Of a DNA stretch of 58,214 nucleotides, positions 40,262 to 48,789 are shown piece after piece. Within the stretch, counting starts at the first letter, position 1; each line of letters opens with the position of its first letter. The translations under genes and the position numbers were made by a program. Source of the DNA: JAAOZP01 sp964616835. Lineage in GTDB: Archaea; Thermoproteota; EX4484-205; JAAOZP01. A model generated the notes under the pieces. That model made no database searches. It saw only the letters and a list, made by a program, of their open reading frames with translations, and was not told the DNA's origin. The stretch covers positions 1-58,214 of the forward strand of contig CAZTSG010000004.1 in assembly GCA_964616835.1 (NCBI GenBank). The letters run 5' to 3'.

Positions 40262-43200
40262 CAGAGTCAAAGCTAAGACCCCGGTTCAAAGCCTGTTCCT
40301 AGATTTCCTACGGAATTTTAGAGACGAGAATAATGAGAGGAAGTATTACGAACAGATAGCGGCCCTCTCATCTCTCGGAGCATCATCCATCGTTATAGAC
40401 TTCCAAGACATGCTTTCCTACAGCCGGGAGATGGTTGAGGAGATTGTTGAAAACCCTTCCGTCTTGGAGGATTTGGGAAACATTGCCATGTCTATCCTGA
40501 GCAGCCTAGACAAAGACTATGCTTCAAAAATACAAAGGGTTGCTGTAAGGATAAGGGGTCTTGGAAAAAAGATATCGATTAGAGACATAAAGTCAAGCCT
40601 ACTCGGGAAGCTAGTATGTTTCGAAGGGGTTGTAGTAAGGGCTTCTGAAATAAAAAGCATACTTGTGAAGGGGGTCTTCCAATGCAAGACTTGCGGCGGC
40701 ATATATGAGGAGCCTCAGACAGGCCTTGTTTTAAAACCGCCGCGTTGCAACGTCTGTGGAACAAGCAAGCTCTCGAATTTCGAATTACTGCAGGACCGCT
40801 CTGAATTCATGGATTACCAAGAGATAAGGGTTCAGGAGAAGCCTGAGGACCTGCCGGCGGGGGTGATGCCCCACAGCATAAACCTTAGGCTTACTGGAGA
40901 CTTGACTGATCGAGTCAGGCCCGGGGACAGGGTTCAGATAACGGGGGTAGTAGTCGCCACTCCAGACAGACATCCTATGAAGAACCTCCAGTATACGACT
41001 TTCTCGCTTAGCATTGAGGTGAACTATATAGAGGCCTTGATGCAGGAGCTTGGAGAAGTAACGTTAACACCTGAAGAGGAGAAGAAGATTATTGAAATGA
41101 GCAAGGACCCGTGGATATACCAGAAGCTGATAAAGTCTATAGCACCATCAATATACGGTCTTGAGGAGATTAAGGAAGCAATCCTCCTGCAGATGGTTGG
41201 AGGAGTGAGGAGAACCTATCCTGATGGCGTGACCGTCAGGGGGGACATAAACCTGCTTCTAATAGGCGACCCCGGCACGGCTAAGAGCCAGCTTCTTAAA
41301 TATGTTCAAAGAATAGCCCCGAGGGGGCTTTACACTTCCGGAAGAGGGGTTACGGCAGCAGGCTTAACGGCAGCGGTTGTCAGAGACAAGACCGGAAGCT
41401 TCACGCTAGAGGCTGGCGCGGTTGTCCTCGCCGACAAGGGGATTGCTGCAATAGACGAGTTTGAGAAGATGAAGGCGGAGGACAGGGTTGCTATACACGA
41501 GGCGATGGAGCAACAATCTTATCATCCATCAACCGAGATATTGCTAGCAAATGGAAAGAAAGTTAAGATAGGTGAATATGTTGACGATTTATTTAGAAGA
41601 TTTGAATCTGAAAAGGTTCAGGGCATAAACTGTGAAATTCTCCCTCTACGGATTAAAGAGGAAATCTATTCGATGGATTTAGAATCAGGCCTCGTAAAAA
41701 GGCTCCGCATAGATAGAGTGAGTAGGCATGTTGCACCAGATTTCTTCGTAAGCATAACTTATTCTAATGGAAGACGAATCCTGGTTACACCCGAGCATCC
41801 TGTCTATGTTTTCAGAGAGAAAGGCCTAACGGTTGTTAATGCTATAGACGTGAAAGAAGGGGACTTCGTTCCAGCTCCTAGAGTCGTTGAAGACGAGTAT
41901 ATTTCACCTCCATCGCTTGCGTTATCCCCGGAGGACCCTCGGGAAAAGGAGGTAACTCTTCCAACTCAGCTTACCCCTGAAGTCGCCAAGATATTGGGTT
42001 ACCTGATAACTGAAGGTTGCTTTTATCAGGGTTCAAGTTATGAAATTGTTTTCGCAAACAAGAATCCACTAATCCTGGATGAAGTAAAGACCCTTATGAG
42101 CTCCGTTTTTGGGATAATCCCTATATGTAGTAATAACTCGTACGGCGTACCCTCCCTGCGATATGTATCCTCCAAGTTGTTTAAGTGGTTCAAGCTTAAT
42201 TTTCCAGAAATCGTTCAGAAGGCTAGATGGAAACGTGTACCATCCAAGATTTTTTCAGCTCCACTCGATTCCATCAGAGAATTTCTAAGGGCAGCATTCC
42301 TTGGAGACGGGAGTGTTGAGACTGAGGCTATTTGCTACAGGACTGCTTCAAGAGGCTTAGCGGAAGACTACCAAGATCTTCTTCTTAGACTTGGAATAGC
42401 TTCTCGAATAATAAGAGATGCAAGTAACGACAGTTTCAAGGTTTATATCGCTGGCGAATCTCTCTTGCGTTTCAAGGACCAGGTAATCGATCCAAGTGAC
42501 AGCAGGATTAGCACTATATCTAGGATGGTAGACAAGAGTCAGAAGGTTAATCGTCATCACGATGTCATTCCGACAGGCTTTGCCTACCTTATCAATGAAA
42601 CAAACAGAATGCTGGGATTAAGAAACGAGGGATACTTTTACGAGCATGCAAAGGGAGGATATGGTATAACGGTCGATGTCACCAGTCGCTTTCTTAATAA
42701 GCTTAAGAAACGTGTTAAGGAAATAGAAGAAAACCTAATGTTTGCTTCTTCAATTCGCGAACTAAGGTCGATAACCAATTGGTCTCAAAAACAGCTTGCA
42801 GGTGCAATTCTTGTAAACCGCAGCATGATAGATTATCATGAAAGAGGAGGGTATAGTGAAGAAATGAGACTGAAACTTGTTCAAAAAGCAAAAGACGCAG
42901 TAGCTTTGAATCTAGCAGAAGCCAAACAGAACATCATTAAGCTTGATAGAATTCTTAAACAGAACATTAGGTTCCTAAGAATAAAGGAAGTAAGATTGGT
43001 TCCGAATAAGGGCAAATACAGGACTAAATGGGTTTACGATGTTACTGTTGAACCAACGCACAATTTCATAAGTCACGGCGTTGTATTACATAACACTGTG
43101 AGCGTGGCGAAGGGAGGAATAGTGGCAACGCTAAACGCTAGGACAGCCATACTGGCTGCGGCAAACCCTGTTTACGGCAGGTATGACGACAGCCTTAATT

Positions 43201-43892
43201 TCAGCGAGAACGTTGACCTGCCCCCGACTCTGCTTTCTAGGTTCGACCTATACTTCATAATAAAGGATAGGCCTGATAAGGAGGCTGACGCCAAGCTCTC
43301 AGACCATATCTTACAGTTGCACATGGAGGCCTATAACTATGGTGATGAAATCATCCCCCCGGATATCCTAAGGAAGTACTTAGCTTATTGTAAGAGAATA
43401 GTGCCTAGGCTCACGCCTGAAGCAACTGAAAGGATCAAGAGCTTCTTCCTCCAGCTTAGGGGCAGCAGCCAAGAGGCGAATGCTCCAATACCCATAACGC
43501 CGAGGCATTTAGAGTCTCTGATAAGGCTGAGCGTAGCCAGGGCCAGGGTGATGCTAAGGGACGAGGTTACTGTCGAGGACGCGGAGGCAGCTATAAGACT
43601 AATGGACTACAGCCTGCGTACGGCTGGCCTAGATGTTTCAACCGGGAAGATTGACGTCGACATCTTGATGACGGGAAGGTCCAGGAGTAAATGGGAGAAG
43701 ATGCGGATAATATTGAAGGAAATAGAGAACCTTGAGGCTGAAACCGGCAAAGCCTTGTTGAGCGAGTTGAGGAAGAGATGCGAGGAGAAGAAGATTGAAC
43801 CAGACGAGTTCTATAAGCTCATAGAGCAGATGAGGGAACAGGGAGTAATAATGTTCCCCGACGAGGAGACTGTTAGAAGAATAAGGCGTTGA
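40251..43892 (+). CDS. mcm: Replicative MCM helicase with a large intein
   Basis: This 1,213-residue precursor makes a 687-residue MCM. The N-terminal zinc finger (CKTCGG ... CNVCG), Walker A GDPGTAKS (~339-346) and Walker B AAIDEFEKM precede HEAMEQQ, where the intein begins at Ser423. Protein resumes at Thr949 with TVSVAKGGIVATLNARTAILAAANP (pre-sensor loop) and LLSRFDLYF (arginine finger). The host residue joined is Q-Q-T, as in MCM without an intein. It lies in a gins23-mcm-hel308 run on one strand. It is the ring helicase that unwinds the origin and fork. Confidence 0.96.
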   Translation: MEDSRVKAKTPVQSLFLDFLRNFRDENNERKYYEQIAALSSLGASSIVIDFQDMLSYSREMVEEIVENPSVLEDLGNIAMSILSSLDKDYASKIQRVAVRIRGLGKKISIRDIKSSLLGKLVCFEGVVVRASEIKSILVKGVFQCKTCGGIYEEPQTGLVLKPPRCNVCGTSKLSNFELLQDRSEFMDYQEIRVQEKPEDLPAGVMPHSINLRLTGDLTDRVRPGDRVQITGVVVATPDRHPMKNLQYTTFSLSIEVNYIEALMQELGEVTLTPEEEKKIIEMSKDPWIYQKLIKSIAPSIYGLEEIKEAILLQMVGGVRRTYPDGVTVRGDINLLLIGDPGTAKSQLLKYVQRIAPRGLYTSGRGVTAAGLTAAVVRDKTGSFTLEAGAVVLADKGIAAIDEFEKMKAEDRVAIHEAMEQQSYHPSTEILLANGKKVKIGEYVDDLFRRFESEKVQGINCEILPLRIKEEIYSMDLESGLVKRLRIDRVSRHVAPDFFVSITYSNGRRILVTPEHPVYVFREKGLTVVNAIDVKEGDFVPAPRVVEDEYISPPSLALSPEDPREKEVTLPTQLTPEVAKILGYLITEGCFYQGSSYEIVFANKNPLILDEVKTLMSSVFGIIPICSNNSYGVPSLRYVSSKLFKWFKLNFPEIVQKARWKRVPSKIFSAPLDSIREFLRAAFLGDGSVETEAICYRTASRGLAEDYQDLLLRLGIASRIIRDASNDSFKVYIAGESLLRFKDQVIDPSDSRISTISRMVDKSQKVNRHHDVIPTGFAYLINETNRMLGLRNEGYFYEHAKGGYGITVDVTSRFLNKLKKRVKEIEENLMFASSIRELRSITNWSQKQLAGAILVNRSMIDYHERGGYSEEMRLKLVQKAKDAVALNLAEAKQNIIKLDRILKQNIRFLRIKEVRLVPNKGKYRTKWVYDVTVEPTHNFISHGVVLHNTVSVAKGGIVATLNARTAILAAANPVYGRYDDSLNFSENVDLPPTLLSRFDLYFIIKDRPDKEADAKLSDHILQLHMEAYNYGDEIIPPDILRKYLAYCKRIVPRLTPEATERIKSFFLQLRGSSQEANAPIPITPRHLESLIRLSVARARVMLRDEVTVEDAEAAIRLMDYSLRTAGLDVSTGKIDVDILMTGRSRSKWEKMRIILKEIENLEAETGKALLSELRKRCEEKKIEPDEFYKLIEQMREQGVIMFPDEETVRRIRR
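41517..43094 (+). mobile_element. MCM intein with LAGLIDADG homing endonuclease (526 residues)
   Basis: The intein starts with Ser423 (SYHPSTEILL), has block B VTPEHPVYVF, and ends with HNFISHGVVLHN before Thr. Two LAGLIDADG-type helices, ILGYLITEGCF and FLRAAFLGDGSVE, make it a likely active homing endonuclease. A helix-turn-helix-like stretch (ITNWSQKQLAGAILVNRSMIDYHERGG) lies near its C-terminus. It is inserted between Walker B and the pre-sensor loop, a conserved part of the ATPase site. Confidence 0.92.
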
Positions 43893-43893
43893 A

Positions 43894-46107
43894 ATGGATT
43901 TAGAAGAACTGCCAATAGGAGAAGATGCTAAGAGGGAGCTTGAGAAGGCAGGTTTTAAAACGCTCTACCCGCCTCAGGGGCAGGCAGTTAAGGCAGGGTT
44001 ATTCCAAGGGGAAAACCTGCTCTTAGCAGTGCCCACAGCCTCCGGTAAAACCCTAGTTGCGCAACTGGCGGCGATATACAAGCTTAAGAAGGAAGGAGGT
44101 AAAACCGTTTACCTAGTCCCGCTTAGGGCAATAGCTTGGGAGAAATACGTTGATTTTAGCATCCTGAGGGAGATCGAGGGTTTTAAAGGGAGGAGGATTA
44201 GGATAGCCCTAGCAACCGGTGACTATGATTCTAAGGCTGAGGAGCTTGCCGATTACGACGTAATAGTCGCAACCTACGAGAAGTTCGACTCGATAATTAG
44301 GCACAGGCCGAAGTGGATAAGCGAAGTCAATCTTGTTATCTTCGACGAGATACACTACGTGGATTCTGAAGACCGCGGCCCCGGCATAGAGACGCTAGTA
44401 TCCTTCACCAAGGCAATCCTGCCTAGGGCCCAGTTGATAGCTTTAAGCGCCACAGTCTCCAACGCCGACGAGGTTGCGAAATGGCTTGGCGCGAAATGCA
44501 TAGTTTCCGAATGGAGGCCCGTCAGCCTTAGGGAAGGGGTTCTCCACGGCTCCAGAATATTCTTCAAAGACGGGGAGACCGTTGAGCTGAAGGATGATTT
44601 TGAAGAACCCTTGCATTCGCTGCTCGCATACTCGCTTAAGGACGGCGGCCAAGCTCTTTTCTTCGTCGAAACTAGGAGGAAGACAGTATACTTAGCAAGA
44701 AAGCTCTCCTCAGTATCCTACTTATACCTCTCCGAGTCTGAAAGGAGGAGACTGAAGGAGCTTGCGGGGGAAATAAGGGAGAACAGCGAGTCGACGATAA
44801 TTGGAGAAGATCTTGCGAGCGTTATTGAAAAAGGCGTTGCCTTCCACCACGCAGGGTTAACGAGCTTCCAGCGCAGGATTATTGAAGAGGCGTTTAGAGA
44901 GAGGGTTTTAAAAGTAATAACGGCAACCCCGACCCTAGCAGCAGGGGTAAACCTTCCCGCAAGAGTTGTCTGCGTAACCTCGGTTAGTAGATTCGACCCC
45001 GAAACACACACCAGTAGTATGATACCCATCATGGAGTATAAGCAGATGGCTGGGAGAGCTGGCAGACCCAGGTACGACAGGTTTGGGGAAGCAGTCATAT
45101 ACGCTAGGAGCGAGAGGGACATAGACTACTTGATGGCCAGGTATATCGAGTCTATTGCTGAACCAATAGAGTCTAAGCTTGGTCTAGGAACATATTTTTC
45201 AACAGCCGTACTCGCTTCAATCGCCAGCGGGATAGCGGTTGACATTGAAAGCATTCTCGAAGTATTTAGAAACACGCTCTACCACGTTCAGAAAGGGAAG
45301 GGGGTTTCAAGCAGGGTTAAGAGAGTTTTGAAAATACTTATGGACGATGGGCTCATAATCAGGAGGAACAGTTTCCTCGAGGCAACGCCCCTAGGGAGAA
45401 GAATATCCGAACTATATATTTCACCGTCGACCGGAGTATTGTTTCTAAACGGTCTGAAGAACAAGCCGCAGTCCTTCACCGAGGTAAGCGGCCTAAACCT
45501 GATATGCGCATCCCCAGACATGAAGCCTAAGTTCAGCGTAACAGGCTCGACTGAAAGCTTCGTAATCGATTTCGTCGGAAAACATGAGCCGGAGCTATAT
45601 CTCGACATTGAGGACATTAGCCCGATGGAGACCTATAAGACGATGACAGTGCTCTGGATGTGGATAAACGAGTATAGCGAGGACGATATCTATCTTAAGC
45701 TGGGCGTAGAACCCGGAGACCTTTACGCCTGCAAGGAGACGGCACAGTGGTTAGCATACTCAGCTAAGGAGATAGCTAGACTTCTCAAAGACCATGATGC
45801 TTTAAAGAAGCTTGAGGAGCTTGAGGCCAGAATAGAGTACGGCGTTAAGCCGGAGCTAATTGAGCTAGTGTCTTCGCTCGAGGGGGTCGGCAGAGTAAGA
45901 GCTAGACGCCTCTTTAACCATGGTTTCAAAAGGCTTTCCGATATTGCTTCCGCCAGCGTGAGCGAGCTTTCAAGAATACCGGGAATAGGGCAGAAGCTTG
46001 CGTTAAGCATAAAGAAAGAAGCAGGAGGAATAATACACAAAGAGGAGTGGGAGAAGAGAAAGATGGGGGAAAAGGTTCAAACAAGCCTCGCCGAATTCAA
46101 CGATTAA
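43894..46107 (+). CDS. hel308: Hel308 superfamily-2 DNA helicase
   Basis: This 737-residue Ski2-like helicase has Walker A VPTASGKT (46-53), LVPLRAIAWEKY, Walker B IFDEIHYVD, LSATVSN, and GRAGRPRYDR. A ratchet domain follows. The C-terminal helix-hairpin-helix pair (LSSLEGVGRVRARRLFNHGF ... LSRIPGIGQKLA) matches Hel308/HelQ. It unwinds lagging-strand forks in repair. It starts two bases after mcm, so the genes are coexpressed. Confidence 0.94.
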   Translation: MDLEELPIGEDAKRELEKAGFKTLYPPQGQAVKAGLFQGENLLLAVPTASGKTLVAQLAAIYKLKKEGGKTVYLVPLRAIAWEKYVDFSILREIEGFKGRRIRIALATGDYDSKAEELADYDVIVATYEKFDSIIRHRPKWISEVNLVIFDEIHYVDSEDRGPGIETLVSFTKAILPRAQLIALSATVSNADEVAKWLGAKCIVSEWRPVSLREGVLHGSRIFFKDGETVELKDDFEEPLHSLLAYSLKDGGQALFFVETRRKTVYLARKLSSVSYLYLSESERRRLKELAGEIRENSESTIIGEDLASVIEKGVAFHHAGLTSFQRRIIEEAFRERVLKVITATPTLAAGVNLPARVVCVTSVSRFDPETHTSSMIPIMEYKQMAGRAGRPRYDRFGEAVIYARSERDIDYLMARYIESIAEPIESKLGLGTYFSTAVLASIASGIAVDIESILEVFRNTLYHVQKGKGVSSRVKRVLKILMDDGLIIRRNSFLEATPLGRRISELYISPSTGVLFLNGLKNKPQSFTEVSGLNLICASPDMKPKFSVTGSTESFVIDFVGKHEPELYLDIEDISPMETYKTMTVLWMWINEYSEDDIYLKLGVEPGDLYACKETAQWLAYSAKEIARLLKDHDALKKLEELEARIEYGVKPELIELVSSLEGVGRVRARRLFNHGFKRLSDIASASVSELSRIPGIGQKLALSIKKEAGGIIHKEEWEKRKMGEKVQTSLAEFND

Positions 46108-46212
46108 AAATTTATAATTATTAAGATTTAAAAAGGGTCAAAAATATTGTGGCGAATTATCAACACTTTTTACGATTAGATTAAATAGCCCGTTCCAGTA
46201 GAAATCCAGGTA

Positions 46213-46935
46213 ATGGATTGCAGCAAGATATTGGGTCTGCCAGTTAAAGACATTTATGAGAGAGAAGTTGGAACCCTCGTTGGCTTTGAAATCGATTCAA
46301 GGGGGATGCCCTCCAGCTTCTTCATAATGATGCCCAGCGGTAGCTTCCTAAAGGTTGACGGGGAGGCTGTTGAGGCTGGGAAAGAATACGTGGTTTTGAA
46401 AAACTTCTGGAAGATAAAGGCTGAGAGCTTGATAAGGGGGATTGAGATAACTAAGAGGAGAATAGAGGCTCTTGAAAAGCTTAGGCAGGATCATCAGATA
46501 CCTACTAACGTATACGATGAGCTTAAGAACGTGTATACGAAAGACATGGTTGAGCTAAACAACAGGGTTGTTGAACTGGTTTCAGAGCTGAGTAAGGTTC
46601 AGGAGGAGCTTAAGAACAGGCTTGACATGCTAACCAGAATAAGGTCTATAAACAGGGTTCAGCTCTCCACGGGGGAAGTCGATGAAATAGGCTATAAGGC
46701 TGCGGAAACCATGATAGAATCTAATCTAGACATAACGCTTTTAGAGATAAAGGAGACAGAATCGCTGCTAGCCAGGTTGAAAAACCTGAAGCAGAGAGTT
46801 TCCCACGAGGCAACGGTATCGCAGAGAAGCAGTTTCATAGAGCTTTTAAGAGCCATCAACAGCAATAAGCAGCAGAACCCGGATAGCCCGCTTGTCGTTA
46901 GGCTTCAAAGCGTTATGCAGAGCCAGCAGCAGTAG
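46213..46935 (+). CDS. cdvA: Cell-division protein CdvA
   Basis: This 240-residue protein has an N-terminal PRC-barrel-like domain (LPVKDIYEREVGTLVGFEI, residues ~9-27, up to ~70), then a long helical coiled coil with the CdvA-type region KRRIEALEKLRQDHQIPTNVYDELKNVYTKDMVELNNRV. CdvA binds the membrane and recruits CdvB (ESCRT-III) to the division site. The usual CdvB and CdvC (Vps4) neighbours are not in this window. Its position next to hel308 and mcm is a replication/division link. Confidence 0.78.
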   Translation: MDCSKILGLPVKDIYEREVGTLVGFEIDSRGMPSSFFIMMPSGSFLKVDGEAVEAGKEYVVLKNFWKIKAESLIRGIEITKRRIEALEKLRQDHQIPTNVYDELKNVYTKDMVELNNRVVELVSELSKVQEELKNRLDMLTRIRSINRVQLSTGEVDEIGYKAAETMIESNLDITLLEIKETESLLARLKNLKQRVSHEATVSQRSSFIELLRAINSNKQQNPDSPLVVRLQSVMQSQQQ

Positions 46936-46947
46936 AAATCCTCAACA

Positions 46948-47975
46948 TCATAATCCCTCGGGGCCCACGTATACGGTGTCCTCAGCCTCAGGACCCGTGC
47001 CCACTATAGCGACCGGCACCCCAGTCTCGTCCTGAACCTTCTTTAGAAACTCTATGCATCTCTGGGATAGAGACTCTTTTCTCCTGACTTGGAAGCATTC
47101 TGGAAAAAGCACGTCCACCTTGGTTACTGCTATCTGAGTAGCCCCGTTGACCCTGGCTGCACGCTTAGCCATCTGGAAGTTGAATGGCGCAGCCCTCCTA
47201 AGCCTGCCGGTTACAGTACCCCTCTCCACAAAGCCTTTTTTCTCAGCCTCCTCCGGAGAAAGCTCGTTCTCAAGAGGACCCTTGCCGACTCTCGTCACAA
47301 AGCTTTTTAGAACAAGTATGACTTCGTCAACCCTTTTCGGACCTACTCCAACTTCGCTGCAGACTGCTGCGGCAGTAGTGTCCCTCCCGGTTACGTAAGG
47401 ATAAGTACCGTGGTAGAGGCTCAGATAGAAGCCTTGCGTGCCCTCTAGGTGAATCGTCTCACCCCTGTCCAGCGCGGAGTTAACTTCTTCAGACACATCC
47501 GTAACGTACTTTCTTAACTCGGGCAGGTCCCTGACTAGCTTCGCCTTCCTAGCAACCCTGTCTACGAGAGCAGGGGAAACACCTGTGCCTGTGGTTCCTA
47601 TGAACTCCCTGAAAAAGTCGCTACCCCTGTCGGCATCGATATGCTTCTGCTCGATCACGGAAGCCTTCTCGTCGATGAATATTCTCTCCTCGACGCCGAG
47701 CGTTTCAACCTCGCTCATAAACACCTTGGGGTCTATGTTAGCCCCGGCGCCTATGAGCAGCCTTGTCTCAGGAACCAAGAATGCGCTCGGCACAATTCTA
47801 AGCCTGTACGTATTGCCCCTGTAAACTACGGTGTGGCCAGCGTTTACAGAGCCGACTCTCACAGCTATCTTCGGACGCTCCCTAAGTGCCAGGAACGCGG
47901 CGACTTTTCCCTCTAGGGACCTTTGAAAGGTTTTCCCTCGTCGCCGAAGAATCCTGACACTATTACTTTAAGCAT
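46948..47975 (-). CDS. purA: Adenylosuccinate synthetase split by a 20-nt candidate intron
   Basis: PurA joins IMP and aspartate using GTP, the first step to AMP. From ATG 47975 the first exon reads MLKVIVSGFFGDEGK and then runs into a stop. A second frame, open to 46948, carries the rest (VAAFLALRERPKIAVRVGSVNAGHTVV ... GTTGTGVSPALVDR ... HLEGTQGFYL). Deleting 47913-47932 joins them as GDEGKGKV, the strict family P-loop, giving 335 residues, normal for archaea. Without this the P-loop is missing, so the gene would be dead. The insertion has a bulge-helix-bulge fold. Otherwise purA is a standard single-copy gene here. Confidence 0.85.
47913..47932 (-). other. Candidate 20-nt bulge-helix-bulge intron in purA mRNA
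   Basis: The minus-strand sequence is AACCTTTCAAAGGTCCCTAG. Exon AGGG pairs with intron CCCT, a four-base central helix. The three-base bulges are AAA and AGA, each cut after its second base, and the inner stem is ACCTT/AAGGT around TCA. This exact cut restores GDEGKGKV. The outer helix next to the bulges is weak, but GGCGAC/GTCGCC flanks it. Removal shifts the frame by 20, as needed. Confidence 0.65.
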
Positions 47976-48063
47976 GCTAGCTCACACACGTGCTCCGAAA
48001 CGAGGAGTATAAAGCCTTTTCCATATTGTTTTTAAGCCTGATTCAACCATTTTATTAATAGGT

Positions 48064-48789
48064 TTGAAGATCAAGTACGGATGCTGCGGGTTCCCCCTTT
48101 CAATGAGCAGGTATTTTTCAGAATTCGGCCTCGTAGAACTTCAGTCGACTTTCTACAAGCTCCCCATGGTCAAGACCGCTGAGAAATGGAGGAGCCAAGC
48201 CCCTGAAGGCTTCGAATTCACCTTGAAGGCTTGGCAGGGCATTACGCACCCGCCTGAAAGCCCGACTTGGAAGAGGAGCGGTTTGAGCAGGAGCGAGCTT
48301 AAAGACTATGGTAACTTCAACCCTTCTATAAAGGTTTTTGAAGCATGGGACAGGACTCTGGAGATTGCTAGGAGCCTGGGCGCGAGGATAATAGTTTTTC
48401 AAACTCCTCCTAGCTTCAACCCTTCTCCGAAGAACATCGATAACATGAAGAAGTTTTTCAAAGAGATAGATAGGGGAGGGCTGATCCTCGCCTGGGAGCC
48501 TCGTGGAGAATGGCTGGAGGAGAAGAGCGTTACGAGAAGCCTTTTGGAGAAGCTTGAGTTAATCCATGTGGTAGACCCGTTTTGGGATCAGCCTCTTACT
48601 ACTGGAATATATTATTTCAGGCTCCACGGTCTTGGAAAAAGGTACAACTACAGCTACGAATACACTCTTGAGGATTTGAAAAAGCTCAAGAGACTTATAG
48701 GAGGCTTAAGGAACACGGAGGAAGTATACGTCTTATTCAACAATAAGAAGATGCTTGATTCTGCGAAGCTATTCGCTAGCCTCCTCTAA
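48064..48789 (+). CDS. DUF72-family TIM-barrel protein
   Basis: This 241-residue protein matches DUF72 (YecE-like): YGCCGFPLSMSRYFSEFGLVELQSTFYKLP at the start, PEGFEFTLKAWQGITH, a strand LAWEPRGEWL and a C-terminal YYFRLHGLGKRYNYSYEYTLEDLKKL. The fold is a TIM barrel; its role is unknown, though genetic links to iron-sulfur or DNA processes have been suggested elsewhere. The last 14 bases overlap the 3' end of the convergent CCA-enzyme gene. Confidence 0.85.
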   Translation: MKIKYGCCGFPLSMSRYFSEFGLVELQSTFYKLPMVKTAEKWRSQAPEGFEFTLKAWQGITHPPESPTWKRSGLSRSELKDYGNFNPSIKVFEAWDRTLEIARSLGARIIVFQTPPSFNPSPKNIDNMKKFFKEIDRGGLILAWEPRGEWLEEKSVTRSLLEKLELIHVVDPFWDQPLTTGIYYFRLHGLGKRYNYSYEYTLEDLKKLKRLIGGLRNTEEVYVLFNNKKMLDSAKLFASLL

